Source: an uncultured Pseudomonadota bacterium | GTDB taxonomy: Bacteria; Pseudomonadota; Gammaproteobacteria; Burkholderiales; Methylophilaceae | Assembly: GCA_903876765.1 (NCBI GenBank) | Contig: CAIRBH010000017.1 | Span: forward strand, 1 to 43,889 | DNA: 43,889 nucleotides | Direction of reading: 5' to 3' | Part shown: positions 17,309-27,373 of the stretch, one piece after another | Layout of the letters: each line of letters begins with the position of its first letter | Position numbering within the stretch: the stretch's first letter is position 1 | Position numbers and translations under genes: made by a program | Notes under the pieces: model-generated | What the model was told of the DNA's origin: nothing | The model's input: only the letters and a program-made list of their open reading frames with translations | Database searches by the model: none

Positions 17309-19432
17309 TTAGCTGGCTAATTTAGATAAATCGGCAACACGGTTCATGGTTTGGTGCAAAGTCGCCAATAAGCCAAGACGGTTGGCTTTAAGCGCAGGGT
17401 CGTCTGCGTTGACCATCACGCTATCAAAAAAGGCATCCACAGGCGCTTTTAATGCGGCAAGTGATTGTAGTGACGCCGTGTAATCGCCACTTTCAAATAA
17501 CTTATCAGCCACTGGTTTAACTTGGCTTAGTGCCTCGTTGAGCGCAATTTCAGCAGGTTCTTGCAATAAACTGGGGTTGACCTCAGCTTTTACCTCATCC
17601 GCTACTTTTTTTAGAATATTAGCCACGCGTTTGTTTGCTGCGGCTAGAGCTGGAGCTTCCACTAGTTTATCAAATTCGTTTACGGCCTTAATGCGATGCT
17701 CTATTTCGACAATTGGCGGTTTTAAATCTAAAACTGCAGAAACAACAGTTGCTTTGTTAAAAGCCACTAAGAAATTGTATTTTCTTTCTAATATAAATTT
17801 ATAAACAATCTCTGAAATATCTTCGGGGAAGTTGTATTTTATAAACTCTTTTTTTGTAACCTCTAGCCAATTGAGAACATCTATTTTTTTTGCATCAATG
17901 TATCCGCTGGCATCTAAAGCCTCAGCAATAGTTATTACTCCTAGTGCATGTCTTCTTAGAGCAAATGGATCTTTATCACCTGTAGGTAAATTACCAATAC
18001 CAAACATACCAAATAGTGTTTCTAGTTTGTCAGCAAGTGCAACAGAATGTCCAACTTCAGTTCTAGGTGAGTCGTCACCTGCAAAACGCGGTTTGTAATG
18101 GTCTTCAATTGCAAAAGCTACGTCATCATCTAGCTTTTCGTGTTGTGCGTAGTAGCGTCCCATAATGCCTTGTAACTCTGGGAACTCGCCAACCATGTCA
18201 GTAACCAAATCAGCTTTAGCCAGTAGAGCAGCTTTATCAGCTTTAGCCGCTAGAGTATCACCGCCAAGTTGCTGACCAATTGCTTTTGCAATTGCACGAA
18301 CGCGCTCTGTACGCTCACCTTGCGAGCCAAGTTTATTGTGATAAACCACTTTATTTAAACCTTCTAAGCGGCTTTCTAACGTTTTCTTACGATCTTGGTC
18401 AAAGAAGAATTTAGCATCAGCCAGGCGAGGCCGTACCACACGTTCATTACCACCGATGACGGCACTGGGGTCATCTGGTGTGATATTCGAGACGATTAAA
18501 AATTTATTGGTCAGCATGTCGTTAGTATCGAGCAGTGGGAAGTATTTTTGATTGGCCTTCATGGTCAAAATCAAACATTCTTGCGGCACTTCTAGGTAAA
18601 TTTCTTCAAATTGCCCAAGCAACACATTGGGGCGTTCAACCAGCGCGGTCACTTCATCTAACAACGCATCATCTTCAATTGGCTTTAGATTTTCTTTGCC
18701 TGCAGCAATGCTGAGCTGACGAACAATCTCAGCACGACGTTCAGAAAAACTTGCAATCACGGCGCCTTCAGTTTTAAGTTGCTCAGCATAAGTATCAGCA
18801 TTTTTTATAACAACCGTTGATACAGCAGCTTCAAACCTATGGCCTTGTGTTTGATTGCTAGACCTTAAGCCTAATGCAGTAACAGCAATCACGTCGCCGC
18901 CATGTAACGCCACTAAGCTATGCGCAGGACGCACAAAATTGACGTTACTCCAACCATCTGCTAATTGATAAGTCATGACTTTCGGAATCGGTAACTTTGT
19001 TATTGCTTCGTTCAATGCGATTTGTAAGCCTTCATTAAGCGCAATACCTTTTTGCATGACATCTAAAAACAAAGCTTCATTTTTACCATCTGCTTGCTTG
19101 GTTAAATTTTTAACCGCGCTTTCATCCATGCCCATGCCGTTTAGGCGCTTGATTAAGGCTGGCGTTGCGTTGCCACTTGCATCCAAGCCAACGCTTACAG
19201 GCATGAGTTTTTGTGTAGAGGTCTTATCGGGAGCAATATCAAGGATATTCGTTGCATGTACTGCAAGCCGACGTGGTGATGCATAAGCTGTTACTGCTGA
19301 ATTATCTTCCACTAAACCTTGTGATTTCAGTGATTCGAACAATATACTTGAAAATGCCTCGCCTAATTTATTTAAGGCTTTCGGCGGCAATTCTTCTACA
19401 AATAGTTCTACTAATAAATTTTTTGTACTCAT
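17309..19432 (-). CDS. glyS: Glycine--tRNA ligase beta subunit
   Basis: A 707-aa beta subunit of the bacterial alpha2beta2 glycyl-tRNA synthetase, starting [19 protein letters not shown]. It contains [10 protein letters not shown] and [13 protein letters not shown], plus the HD-like and C-terminal tRNA-binding regions. Length is normal for the family. It overlaps the glyQ stop by 4 bases, so the two subunits are made together. The stretch near 17750-17900 is locally richer in A and T than its surroundings but the frame stays intact. Confidence 0.97.
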   Translation of the reverse strand: MSTKNLLVELFVEELPPKALNKLGEAFSSILFESLKSQGLVEDNSAVTAYASPRRLAVHATNILDIAPDKTSTQKLMPVSVGLDASGNATPALIKRLNGMGMDESAVKNLTKQADGKNEALFLDVMQKGIALNEGLQIALNEAITKLPIPKVMTYQLADGWSNVNFVRPAHSLVALHGGDVIAVTALGLRSSNQTQGHRFEAAVSTVVIKNADTYAEQLKTEGAVIASFSERRAEIVRQLSIAAGKENLKPIEDDALLDEVTALVERPNVLLGQFEEIYLEVPQECLILTMKANQKYFPLLDTNDMLTNKFLIVSNITPDDPSAVIGGNERVVRPRLADAKFFFDQDRKKTLESRLEGLNKVVYHNKLGSQGERTERVRAIAKAIGQQLGGDTLAAKADKAALLAKADLVTDMVGEFPELQGIMGRYYAQHEKLDDDVAFAIEDHYKPRFAGDDSPRTEVGHSVALADKLETLFGMFGIGNLPTGDKDPFALRRHALGVITIAEALDASGYIDAKKIDVLNWLEVTKKEFIKYNFPEDISEIVYKFILERKYNFLVAFNKATVVSAVLDLKPPIVEIEHRIKAVNEFDKLVEAPALAAANKRVANILKKVADEVKAEVNPSLLQEPAEIALNEALSQVKPVADKLFESGDYTASLQSLAALKAPVDAFFDSVMVNADDPALKANRLGLLATLHQTMNRVADLSKLAS

Positions 19433-20352
19433 GCTACGGCTTTCTTAGCTAATTCTGTTAATACTTCATCGGCCCAATCTTTAGGTGCCATTGGGAATCC
19501 CAGTCTGGCGCGACTATCTAAATAACTTGCCGCCACCGAACGCGCTAAGTTACGAATACGGCCTATATAGCCAGCACGTTCAGTCACTGAAATTGCCCCA
19601 CGCGCATCAAGTAGATTGAAGGTATGCGCCGCTTTTAGTACTTGCTCATAGGCTGGCAGTGCAAGCTTATTTTCCATTAAATGTTGCGCTTGTTTTTCAT
19701 GGGCAGTAAACGCGGTGAATAAAAATTCAGCATCTGAATGTTCAAAATTATAGGCAGATTGCTCTTTTTCATTTTGCAGATAAACATCGCCGTAACTGAG
19801 GCCGTCTGTCCAAGTTAAATCATAAACGTTATCCACGCCCTGCAAATACATGGCTAAGCGCTCTAAACCGTAGGTGATTTCGCCTGTAATAGGCTTACAG
19901 TTAATGCCGCCCACTTGTTGAAAGTAAGTAAATTGGGTCACTTCCATACCGTTTAACCACACTTCCCAACCTAAGCCCCATGCGCCTAATGTCGGGTTTT
20001 CCCAGTCATCTTCCACAAAGCGTATGTCATTCTTTTTTAAATCAAAGCCTAGCGCCTCAAGTGAACCTAAATAAAGCGCCAGAATATCGGCTGGTGCAGG
20101 TTTTAGTACGACTTGAAATTGGTAGTAATGTTGCAAACGATTGGGGTTTTCACCATAACGGCCATCTTTAGGGCGGCGACTAGGCTGTACATAAGCCGCT
20201 TTCCAAGGCTCAGGCCCGAGTGAGCGCAAAAATGTGGCGGTATGGCTAGTGCCTGCTCCCACTTCCATATCATAAGGTTGCAGCAATGCGCAGCCACGGT
20301 CAGACCAGTAGTTTTGCAACGTGAGAATAATTTGCTGAAAAGTAAGCGCCAT
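19429..20352 (-). CDS. glyQ: Glycine--tRNA ligase alpha subunit
   Basis: A 307-aa class II aminoacyl-tRNA synthetase catalytic subunit. It shows [56 protein letters not shown] and [13 protein letters not shown]. It forms glycyl-adenylate and pairs with GlyS. Only 46 bases separate it from the lnt stop upstream, so lnt-glyQ-glyS-gmhB-plsC-ygjP may form one transcription unit. Confidence 0.98.
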   Translation of the reverse strand: MALTFQQIILTLQNYWSDRGCALLQPYDMEVGAGTSHTATFLRSLGPEPWKAAYVQPSRRPKDGRYGENPNRLQHYYQFQVVLKPAPADILALYLGSLEALGFDLKKNDIRFVEDDWENPTLGAWGLGWEVWLNGMEVTQFTYFQQVGGINCKPITGEITYGLERLAMYLQGVDNVYDLTWTDGLSYGDVYLQNEKEQSAYNFEHSDAEFLFTAFTAHEKQAQHLMENKLALPAYEQVLKAAHTFNLLDARGAISVTERAGYIGRIRNLARSVAASYLDSRARLGFPMAPKDWADEVLTELAKKAVA

Positions 20353-20398
20353 AAGTGAAGTCTATAAGTTAAGTCGTACAAGGGCTAAATCTAGGATT

Positions 20399-21922
20399 TT
20401 ACTTTGTTTTAGGCCGACTTGCCAAAAAATTAGGCAAACAGATGGCAAGTAGGCCAATAAAACTTATCGCCAAAAATAGCCAATTGCCAAAGCGCACGTA
20501 GGGCGTGCTGCCGCTGTAACCTTGCGCCATGACGTTCAGACTAGTTTGAGTAAAGTGAGGCGCATGTGCCAACACTACACCATGAGGGTTTATCATGGCA
20601 GTTGCCCCAGTATTAGTCGCCCGTAATACCGTGCGGCCTGTTTCTAGGGCACGCGCTTGCGAAAACTGCATGTGCTGTGAGGCTGCAATTGATTGGCCAT
20701 ACCAGGCATCGTTGCTGGCATTCACTAGTAAGGTCGCTTGCGGCAATTGACGAATAATTTCTTCGCCAAAAACATCTTCATAGCAAATATTAATCGCAAT
20801 TCTTTCGCCGACGATAGGCATCGGCTGTTGATGTATGCTGCCGCGCGATAAATCACTTAATGGCATGTTAAGCCAATCTCGGTATATCCAGCCAAACAGC
20901 GCTTTGAACGGAATAAATTCGCCAAAGGGCACTAAATGCGATTTACGATAAACCGCAGGCGGGCTGCTAGCAAGATTTAACATGCTATTAAAATACTCGC
21001 CCTGTTCACGCTCTATTAGCCCAGCCAAAATGGCGCCTTGGTTTTGCCTAGCCAGTTTTTTAAGGCGTGATGTGATGTCGCCTGGCAGTTCGCTCAACAG
21101 CACTGGCAGTGAGGTTTCTGGCATGATAATAAGCTGGGCAGTGCTGGCTTCGGCCATTGCTAGATATTGCCTTAAGGTGCTCTGCGCCACCTCTGGTGCC
21201 CATTTTATGTTCTGCGAAATATTGCCTTGTAATAAACTGACCGATATAGGCTTGGCATTGGGTGTGGTCCATTCCACACTTTTTAATAGACCCCCTACTA
21301 GCCCAATCATCAGTAATAGTGCCATACTATGGCGGCGAGTGAAGCTAGCGTTTGGTTTGGCGGTGAGGCTGTAAGCGATTAAGCTGGCCGACAACACCGC
21401 TAGCATAGACAGGCCATACACACCCAGTATAGGCAGATAGCCAGTCAGTGGGCTATGCGGCACTTGGCTATAACCCATGGTCAGCCAAGGAAAGCCAGTA
21501 AAAATCCAGCTACGCGTCCAGTCGGCCAATGCCCAGCATATAGGCATCGCAAATAATAATGCTAAAGACTGTCCTTTTGAAATTTTGCTACTGAGCAGCC
21601 CAACCAATGCTGGGAATAAAGCCATAAAGCCACATAGCAAAAATGTCGCTAAGCAGGCCATGCTGCTAGGCATGTTGCCAAAGTCATGTAGGCTGATGTA
21701 TATCCAATAAATGCCGCTGCTAAACAAGCCCAGCCCGTAAATAAAGCCAGAAAAAGCCGCTTGTTTTGCGTTGATGTTTTGCTGCCAATAATAAAACAAA
21801 CCGACCAGCGATAAGATGCTGGCAGGATAAAAGTAAAACGGCGCAAAACCAAGTACCGCGATGGCGCCTAGCACAAAGAAAATAACTGGCTTGAAGAAGG
21901 AATACGGGCTTGTTTTTAGCAT
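20399..21922 (-). CDS. lnt: Apolipoprotein N-acyltransferase
   Basis: A 507-aa inner-membrane enzyme that adds the third acyl chain to lipoproteins. About seven N-terminal hydrophobic segments (roughly 12-215) precede a periplasmic nitrilase-like domain. That domain carries the catalytic triad: E269 in MPETSLP, K327 in YRKSHLVPFGEF and C380 in INICYEDVFGE. A final transmembrane helix lies near 480-500. Length fits the family. It normally follows corC, but here the small exported protein and mscL lie between them. Confidence 0.96.
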   Translation of the reverse strand: MLKTSPYSFFKPVIFFVLGAIAVLGFAPFYFYPASILSLVGLFYYWQQNINAKQAAFSGFIYGLGLFSSGIYWIYISLHDFGNMPSSMACLATFLLCGFMALFPALVGLLSSKISKGQSLALLFAMPICWALADWTRSWIFTGFPWLTMGYSQVPHSPLTGYLPILGVYGLSMLAVLSASLIAYSLTAKPNASFTRRHSMALLLMIGLVGGLLKSVEWTTPNAKPISVSLLQGNISQNIKWAPEVAQSTLRQYLAMAEASTAQLIIMPETSLPVLLSELPGDITSRLKKLARQNQGAILAGLIEREQGEYFNSMLNLASSPPAVYRKSHLVPFGEFIPFKALFGWIYRDWLNMPLSDLSRGSIHQQPMPIVGERIAINICYEDVFGEEIIRQLPQATLLVNASNDAWYGQSIAASQHMQFSQARALETGRTVLRATNTGATAMINPHGVVLAHAPHFTQTSLNVMAQGYSGSTPYVRFGNWLFLAISFIGLLAICLPNFLASRPKTK

Positions 21923-22101
21923 GGCATGAATTGTAGCTTGATACCGTGCTTTATAACAAAAATAAGCGTTGGCCTATCAATAATAATAGTCTGATTGACA
22001 GTACCTAGTATTCAGTTTTATATTTGCCTCAGCGGCGCTTGGTATGGTCATTTGAGTGATCAACTACAGCGCCATAACAGATTACTTTTGGAGAAAATAT
22101 C

Positions 22102-22527
22102 ATGAGCATAGCGTCAGAATTTAAGGATTTTATTGCTAAGGGCAATGTGATGGACCTCGCTGTTGGGGTGATTATAGGCGCGGCTTTTGGAAAAATCGTC
22201 GACTCCTTAGTCGGCGATATGATAATGCCTATCATAGGTAAAATGATTGGCGGCTTAGACTTCAGTAATATGTTTATTGCCTTGGCTGATATTCCCGCAG
22301 GCAACGCTGGGACGTTTGCTGCGCTTAAAAGTGCTGGTGTGCCTATGCTGGCTTATGGCAATTTTATTACCATCGTGTTGAATTTTATGATTTTATCTTT
22401 TGTAATTTTTATCATGGTAAAGCAAGTCAATCGACTCAAAAAAGTCGAAGCGGAGACTAAGCCTGCCGCGGCAATCGCAGAAGATATTTTATTGCTGCGT
22501 GAAATTAGAGATGCTTTAGCTAAGTAA
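22102..22527 (+). CDS. mscL: Large-conductance mechanosensitive channel
   Basis: A 141-aa inner-membrane channel that opens under hypo-osmotic stress. It shows the N-terminal amphipathic [22 protein letters not shown], first transmembrane helix [19 protein letters not shown], a periplasmic loop, second helix [17 protein letters not shown], and a C-terminal helix with [13 protein letters not shown]. The start has GGAG 9 bases upstream. It is the lone plus-strand gene between two minus-strand housekeeping blocks. Confidence 0.97.
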   Translation: MSIASEFKDFIAKGNVMDLAVGVIIGAAFGKIVDSLVGDMIMPIIGKMIGGLDFSNMFIALADIPAGNAGTFAALKSAGVPMLAYGNFITIVLNFMILSFVIFIMVKQVNRLKKVEAETKPAAAIAEDILLLREIRDALAK

Positions 22528-22534
22528 TACTGAC

Positions 22535-22569
22535 CTAGCATTAAAGGGCGATAGCGCCCTTTGTGCTAG
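22535..22569. terminator. Hairpin between convergent genes (probable bidirectional terminator)
   Basis: AAAGGGCG (22543-22550) pairs with CGCCCTTT (22555-22562) around ATAG. An outer pair CTAGCA/TGCTAG (22535-22540, 22564-22569) extends the structure. It sits between mscL and the convergent small exported protein gene. The T-tract is short (TTT within the stem edge), so strength is uncertain. Confidence 0.6.
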
Positions 22570-22605
22570 CAGAAAAGCAATCAATAAGTTTTATCATCTG
22601 CGCTT

Positions 22606-23001
22606 TTATAAACCAGCTGGGCCGCTCGGCACTTCGTATTTTTGTCCGCTATCGGCGCCCTCAGCACCGTCGTTATTGATAAACACCACTTGTACTACCT
22701 TGTCATCAATAAAGTCTAATTCTGTTGTCTGGTAATAAGCGCCCTCAGGCGTCGTGTTGATGTAATGGTACTGCCAAATAGAGGCAACTATCTTGCCCGT
22801 GCTTTTAATCGTTACGTCATCAGCTTTGGCGGGCTCTCCAAACTGAGCAATAATTTTAGCTTTATCAAAACCACTAATGGCATTGATAAAATCTCTTTCT
22901 AGCGTAGGAATTTCACTGGCAGTTTTTGCTTCGTCGGCAGTTGCAGGCTGCATGAATAGTATTTGCGTCAAAATAAAGCCAAAAAATGCGATACGTTTCA
23001 T
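22606..23001 (-). CDS. Small exported protein of unknown function
   Basis: A 131-aa protein. The N-terminus MKRIAFFGFILTQILFMQPA is a good signal peptide, with cleavage probably after ATA (around residue 22). The mature part has FDKAKIIAQFGEPAKADDV, a pattern reminiscent of the small BamE/OmlA-like fold in which a helix is followed by an FGxP turn, then beta-rich sequence. No lipobox Cys is seen, so it is likely soluble periplasmic. I do not recognise the family. It sits alone, 147 bases after corC, with its own upstream region. Confidence 0.7.
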   Translation of the reverse strand: MKRIAFFGFILTQILFMQPATADEAKTASEIPTLERDFINAISGFDKAKIIAQFGEPAKADDVTIKSTGKIVASIWQYHYINTTPEGAYYQTTELDFIDDKVVQVVFINNDGAEGADSGQKYEVPSGPAGL

Positions 23002-23148
23002 TGCCTACTCCAATATCAAAAAAATAATGATTTAATGTAACTTAAGCTTTGAGAGCCAGTAAATCAAAAATTAGTTCCGTATGCTGAGCAGTAAATCAGA
23101 TAGATGGATTTTTACAAGGGCTTGAAGGGCAGTCTACGCGCGTTGGAT

Positions 23149-24000
23149 TTAGGCTAAATCGCTGCCAGCAGGCAGTATTTCTAGCGACAAGGTATGCAAA
23201 CGGCGACTATCAGCCTTAAGCACTTTAAAGCGCAAGCCACTTAAAATAATTTCATCATCTCGTTTGGGTAAATGGCCGAACTGATGCACGACTAAACCGC
23301 CTATGGTAGAAAACTCCTCATCGCTTAATGAAGTGCCTATAATCTCATTAAAATCAGCGATTTCAGTCAGTGCTTTTACGCGATACTGGCCATCGGCATT
23401 TTGAATAATATTATCTTCATCTTCATCGTAGTCGTATTCATCTTCAATATCGCCGACAATTTGCTCTAGCACATCTTCTATGGTCACCATGCCTGCCACG
23501 CCGCCATATTCATCAACCACAATCGCAATATGATTACGGTTGCTGCGAAACTCTTTGAGTAATATATTCAGTCGCTTAGATTCTGGAATAAATACTGCAG
23601 GACGCAGCATATCGCGTACTTCAAAGTCTTCACCGGCGTAATAACGTAATAAATCTTTAGCCAGCAGTATGCCTATGACATCGTTTTTGTCATCTTCAAT
23701 TACGGGAAAACGTGAGTGAGCGGTTTCAATGACGTGCGGAATAAAAACTTCAGGGGGGTCAGTGATGTCGATGACATCCATTTGCGAGCGAGGAATCATG
23801 ATGTCACGTACTTGCATTTCACTGACCTGCAACACGCCTTCTATCATGGCCAGTGAATCGGCATCCATCAAACTATTTTCATACGCTGTGTGTAACAGCG
23901 TTAGCAGTTGCTCGCGATCTTCTGGTTCACGCAATAAAAAGTGACTTAAACGTTCTAATAAACTCGGTTTGTGACTAGGTTTTTCCGACTCGGCAGCCAT
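23149..24000 (-). CDS. corC: CorC/HlyC-type CBS-domain protein (magnesium/cobalt homeostasis)
   Basis: A 283-aa cytosolic protein with two CBS domains (roughly 55-180; VRDIMIPRSQMDVIDI and IAIVVDEYGGVAGMVTIEDVLEQIVGDI) and a C-terminal CorC_HlyC transporter-associated domain (FSTIGGLVVHQFGHLPKRGD-like). I chose the ATG at 24000, 10 bases after the ybeY stop, with AGGA 8 bases upstream. An ATG at 24036 would overlap ybeY. The ybeY-corC-lnt neighbourhood is widespread. The name comes from cobalt/magnesium phenotypes; the biochemical role is unsettled. Confidence 0.93.
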   Translation of the reverse strand: MAAESEKPSHKPSLLERLSHFLLREPEDREQLLTLLHTAYENSLMDADSLAMIEGVLQVSEMQVRDIMIPRSQMDVIDITDPPEVFIPHVIETAHSRFPVIEDDKNDVIGILLAKDLLRYYAGEDFEVRDMLRPAVFIPESKRLNILLKEFRSNRNHIAIVVDEYGGVAGMVTIEDVLEQIVGDIEDEYDYDEDEDNIIQNADGQYRVKALTEIADFNEIIGTSLSDEEFSTIGGLVVHQFGHLPKRDDEIILSGLRFKVLKADSRRLHTLSLEILPAGSDLA

Positions 24001-24010
24001 GAGAGGCGTC

Positions 24011-24448
24011 CTATGTAATGAGATAGGGATCAGCATACCCTAATTTAGTGATAATTGCAGTCTCTATAGCTTCCATCAACTCAGCTTGAGCTTCAATTTC
24101 GTGATCATGGCCGTGCAAATGCAACACACCATGTACCGTCAAATGCGCATAGTGCGCTTCAAGCGGCTTATTTTGGGCGAGCGCTTCTGACTTGACCACA
24201 GGGGCGCAAATCACAATATCGCCGATTAAATCAGCGGCATCGCTCAGTGGAAAAGTCAGCACATTGGTAGCGTAATCTTTACCGCGATAAGCTTTGTTAA
24301 GGGCGCGTGCTTCCGCTTCATCTACCAGACGTATGGTGACTTCGGTATTCACCCGTATGGCAGCTTTTGCCCAGCGACGAAATTGATTAGCCTTAGGCAC
24401 AACCAAATCACTAGAAGCTAGTTGCAGGGTTAATTTAAGTGCTGGCAT
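24011..24448 (-). CDS. ybeY: Endoribonuclease YbeY (rRNA maturation factor)
   Basis: A 145-aa metalloprotein involved in 16S rRNA 3'-end maturation and ribosome quality control. The metal motif H-x3-H-x5-H appears as HGVLHLHGHDH (H106, H110, H116). The conserved YRGKDYATNVLTFPL comes earlier. It is in the phoH-ybeY-corC series, although a PsiE-like gene separates it from phoH here. Confidence 0.96.
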   Translation of the reverse strand: MPALKLTLQLASSDLVVPKANQFRRWAKAAIRVNTEVTIRLVDEAEARALNKAYRGKDYATNVLTFPLSDAADLIGDIVICAPVVKSEALAQNKPLEAHYAHLTVHGVLHLHGHDHEIEAQAELMEAIETAIITKLGYADPYLIT

Positions 24449-24483
24449 ATTTTATTAAAACTTCAGGCTGAAAATTTGCCCTA

Positions 24484-24897
24484 TTATTTTGATTGTTGGG
24501 TAGGACAATCTACATAAGGAAAGCGCACATGCCCAAAACGAATCACTAAAATCGCAATGGCAATCAAAAAGATAGAGCCTGAAAGTGCCAGCATTTGCCA
24601 AGCGTCTATTTCAGCCACTTCTAGCACCAAATAGCGCGCTAGGGCAATAATGCCGATATACAGTGGATATCTCACAGGTAAATTACCTGAACCCAAGTAG
24701 TGGTTGAGCATAGACATCACTTCAAGATACAAAAACAGCAATAGCAAGTCACCAACAGCAATTGCGCGCGCTTGCCAGATATGTAAAATTGCCTCAAACA
24801 CGGCAAAAATAGTTGCCATGGCTATGGTGATTAATACCGCCTGCTCAACCACACCTAAGCCACGCTGCACGAACTTACTAAATTTATTTGGGATCAT
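24484..24897 (-). CDS. PsiE-like small membrane protein
   Basis: A 137-aa protein with about four hydrophobic segments (near 18-40, 45-65, 80-95 and 105-125). It carries motifs of the phosphate-starvation-inducible PsiE family, such as LLLFLYLEVMSMLNHYLG and RYPLYIGIIALARYLVLE. Function is unknown. It is placed between phoH and ybeY, which are usually adjacent. Phosphate-linked expression is a family property, not something visible here. Confidence 0.8.
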   Translation of the reverse strand: MIPNKFSKFVQRGLGVVEQAVLITIAMATIFAVFEAILHIWQARAIAVGDLLLLFLYLEVMSMLNHYLGSGNLPVRYPLYIGIIALARYLVLEVAEIDAWQMLALSGSIFLIAIAILVIRFGHVRFPYVDCPTQQSK

Positions 24898-24923
24898 TTC
24901 TGACTTCCTCTCATCAATCGCAT

Positions 24924-25871
24924 TTATTTCTCGTTATTTTTTTCGTAATCTTCATAAGCATTAACGATTTTTTGTACTAAGGGGTGCCGCACTACATCTG
25001 CCGATAAAAAATGTGTCATCGCGATGCCCTTGAGGTCTTTTAATACTTTTTGCGCTTCTATCAGACCACTTTTTTGATGGCGCTGCAAGTCAATCTGCGT
25101 CACGTCGCCAGTAATGACCGCTTTGGTGCCAAAACCGATGCGCGTTAAAAACATTTTCATTTGTTCGGGCGTGGTGTTTTGCGCTTCATCTAAAATAATA
25201 AAGCTTTGATTAAGTGTACGGCCTCGCATATAAGCCAGCGGTGCTACCTCAATTGCCCCCCGTTCAAACATTTTATTGACCGTGTCATAACCCGCTAAAT
25301 CATAGAGCGCATCATACAAAGGTCGTAAATAGGGGTCGACTTTTTGGTTTAAATCGCCAGGTAAAAAGCCTAATTTTTCGCCTGCTTCTACCGCAGGGCG
25401 AACCAATATGATACGTTTTACGCGGTCTCGACTCATGGCATCCACTGCACTGGCTACTGCCAAGTAGGTTTTGCCTGTGCCAGCAGGACCTATGCCAAAG
25501 GTAATGTCGTGATCTTGAATCTGTTGCAAATAAGCGATTTGCCTAGGGGTGCGACCATGCAGCTCGCTGCGGCGAGTCATCAATACTGGCGCGTTAGTGC
25601 TGGCGACATCCTCAGGTTTTAATTTATTAATTTCAACCAAGCCTAATTGAATTTCATCTAAGCCAATCGGATTTTTGGCGCGTACATAAAAATTTTCTAG
25701 CAACTGCGCCGCTAAACGCATATTGTGGATGTCACCAGAAAGTCTGATATGCGAGCCTCGGCGAGCAATTTGCACTTCTAAGGCGCCTTCAATTTGCTTA
25801 ATATTTTCATCTAGCGCGCCACATAAATTCGCTAAACGAGTATTGTCTTCTGGGCTTAAGGTGATTTCCAT
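24924..25871 (-). CDS. phoH: PhoH-like ATPase (YbeZ type)
   Basis: A 315-aa protein. An N-terminal KH-like region (about 1-100) precedes a P-loop NTPase domain with Walker A FGIGPAGTGKT, LVRPAVEAGEKLGFLPGDL, Walker B-like FIILDEAQNTTPEQMK and TGDVTQIDLQ. It is believed to act with YbeY in RNA metabolism; an ATP-driven RNA role is inferred from the family. It is separated from miaB by 14 bases, so probably in one operon. Confidence 0.95.
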   Translation of the reverse strand: MEITLSPEDNTRLANLCGALDENIKQIEGALEVQIARRGSHIRLSGDIHNMRLAAQLLENFYVRAKNPIGLDEIQLGLVEINKLKPEDVASTNAPVLMTRRSELHGRTPRQIAYLQQIQDHDITFGIGPAGTGKTYLAVASAVDAMSRDRVKRIILVRPAVEAGEKLGFLPGDLNQKVDPYLRPLYDALYDLAGYDTVNKMFERGAIEVAPLAYMRGRTLNQSFIILDEAQNTTPEQMKMFLTRIGFGTKAVITGDVTQIDLQRHQKSGLIEAQKVLKDLKGIAMTHFLSADVVRHPLVQKIVNAYEDYEKNNEK

Positions 25872-25885
25872 ATAATCTCTATAAA

Positions 25886-27265
25886 CTAATAATGACGAAT
25901 AATTTCGCCACGTAAGCGTTTGGGATTGCTTACATCGGTAATACGCACATCAACAAATTGATGAATTAAATCGCTATTGCCAACAATATCGACGATACGG
26001 TTATTGTCAGTTTTTCCTGCCAGTTCATGGGCGTTTTTCCAGGAGACACTTTCTATTAATACGCGTTGAATGGTGCCTAACATCGCGTTACTTAATTGTT
26101 TGCCTTGCGCCTCGTTGAGGGCTTGTAGTTTAGCTAAGCGAGCCAATTTTACAGCTTGCGTTGTGTCATCGTGCAAATAAGAAGCAGGCGTGCCAGGGCG
26201 TGGGCTGTATAAAAAGCTAAAACTGTAGTCAAAACCTATATCCTGCATCAGCTTTGCCGTGGCTTCAAATTCAGCTTCTGTTTCACCCGGAAAGCCGATG
26301 ATGAAGTCTGACGTAAAGGTGAGATTGGCATTGGCCGCACGCAATTTTCGTATGGTAGATTTAAATTGCAAACTCGTATAATTACGCTTCATGGCCATCA
26401 ATACGCGGTCTGCCCCAGCTTGCACAGGCAAATGTAGCTGCGCCGCCAATTTTGGAATATAGGCAAAGCAATCTATCAGGCGTTGTGTCATTTCATTGGG
26501 GTGGCTAGTGGTAAAGCGTATCCGTTCTATTTGTGGAATTTCTGCAATGCTTTCAATCAGCATAGCTAAATCCGCTTCTACGCCGTCATATTCGGTGCGA
26601 TACGCATTGACGTTTTGCCCCAGCAAGGTAATTTCTTTCACGCCTTGGCTGGCCAACTGCACCGCTTCTGTCAATATGGCGGCAAAAGGCCGCGATACTT
26701 CTTCGCCTCTGGTGTAAGGCACCACGCAAAAACTACAATATTTGCTGCAACCTTCCATAATGCTTAAAAAAGCACTGGCGCCTTCTACGCGTGGTGGCGG
26801 TAAATGGTCAAATTTTTCAATCTCTGGGAACGAGGTATCGACCTGCGATAAGCCGCTAGCTTGGCTATCTTTTATCATTTCAGGCAGTCTATGTAAGGTC
26901 TGTGGACCAAACACTACATCGACATAAGGCGCGCGCTTAATGATATTATCGCCCTCTTGCGAAGCCACGCAACCACCAACACCGATGATTAAATTAGGAT
27001 TTTTTGCCTTTAACGGAATAAACCGGCCAAGGTGGCTAAATACTTTGTCTTCTGCTTTTTCACGCACCGAGCAGGTGTTGAGCAAAATGACATCAGCATC
27101 TTCGGGCGTCAGGGTCGCTATCATACCGTCGGTTGCAGCCAGCATATCCGCCATGCGCGACGAATCATACTCATTCATTTGGCAGCCAAATGTTTTAATG
27201 AATACCTTCTTGGGGGCATCTGCTTTGCTGGGAGGTGACGCTAGGGAATGTTTTTTGGTATTCAA
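25886..27265 (-). CDS. miaB: tRNA-2-methylthio-N6-dimethylallyladenosine synthase
   Basis: A 459-aa radical-SAM methylthiotransferase that modifies A37 of tRNAs reading UNN codons. N-terminal cluster cysteines are C28 (FGCQMNE), C65 ([12 protein letters not shown]) and C99 (GGCVAS). The radical-SAM cluster is CSKYCSFC (C173, C177, C180). A TRAM-type tail follows. The start appears to be TTG: upstream in frame there is a stop before any ATG, and downstream no ATG precedes the conserved KTFGCQMN. It leads the leftward miaB-phoH-psiE-ybeY-corC series and is divergent from cysG. Confidence 0.96.
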   Translation of the reverse strand: MNTKKHSLASPPSKADAPKKVFIKTFGCQMNEYDSSRMADMLAATDGMIATLTPEDADVILLNTCSVREKAEDKVFSHLGRFIPLKAKNPNLIIGVGGCVASQEGDNIIKRAPYVDVVFGPQTLHRLPEMIKDSQASGLSQVDTSFPEIEKFDHLPPPRVEGASAFLSIMEGCSKYCSFCVVPYTRGEEVSRPFAAILTEAVQLASQGVKEITLLGQNVNAYRTEYDGVEADLAMLIESIAEIPQIERIRFTTSHPNEMTQRLIDCFAYIPKLAAQLHLPVQAGADRVLMAMKRNYTSLQFKSTIRKLRAANANLTFTSDFIIGFPGETEAEFEATAKLMQDIGFDYSFSFLYSPRPGTPASYLHDDTTQAVKLARLAKLQALNEAQGKQLSNAMLGTIQRVLIESVSWKNAHELAGKTDNNRIVDIVGNSDLIHQFVDVRITDVSNPKRLRGEIIRHY

Positions 27266-27373
27266 AGCACGACGGCCACTGGATAAAACATAATTTTAGC
27301 GCATTTGCCAGATTGCTTCACGCAAACTTAGTCAGTGCAAGGTAAAATAGCCTCAAATCAATAGGTCAGCATC

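Noticed and set aside
17750-17900. AT-rich patch inside glyS as a possible frameshift or insertion
   Set aside because: The reading frame continues and the protein has normal length and motifs.
21931-21957. TTGTAG-N15-TATAAC as a promoter for mscL
   Set aside because: Short spacer and poor -35; too far (about 145 bases) from the start to support.
23031-23046. TTTAAT-N4-CTTAAG upstream of the small exported protein as a second QseB box
   Set aside because: Half-site spacing is 10, not 11, and the match is looser; likely chance in AT-rich DNA.
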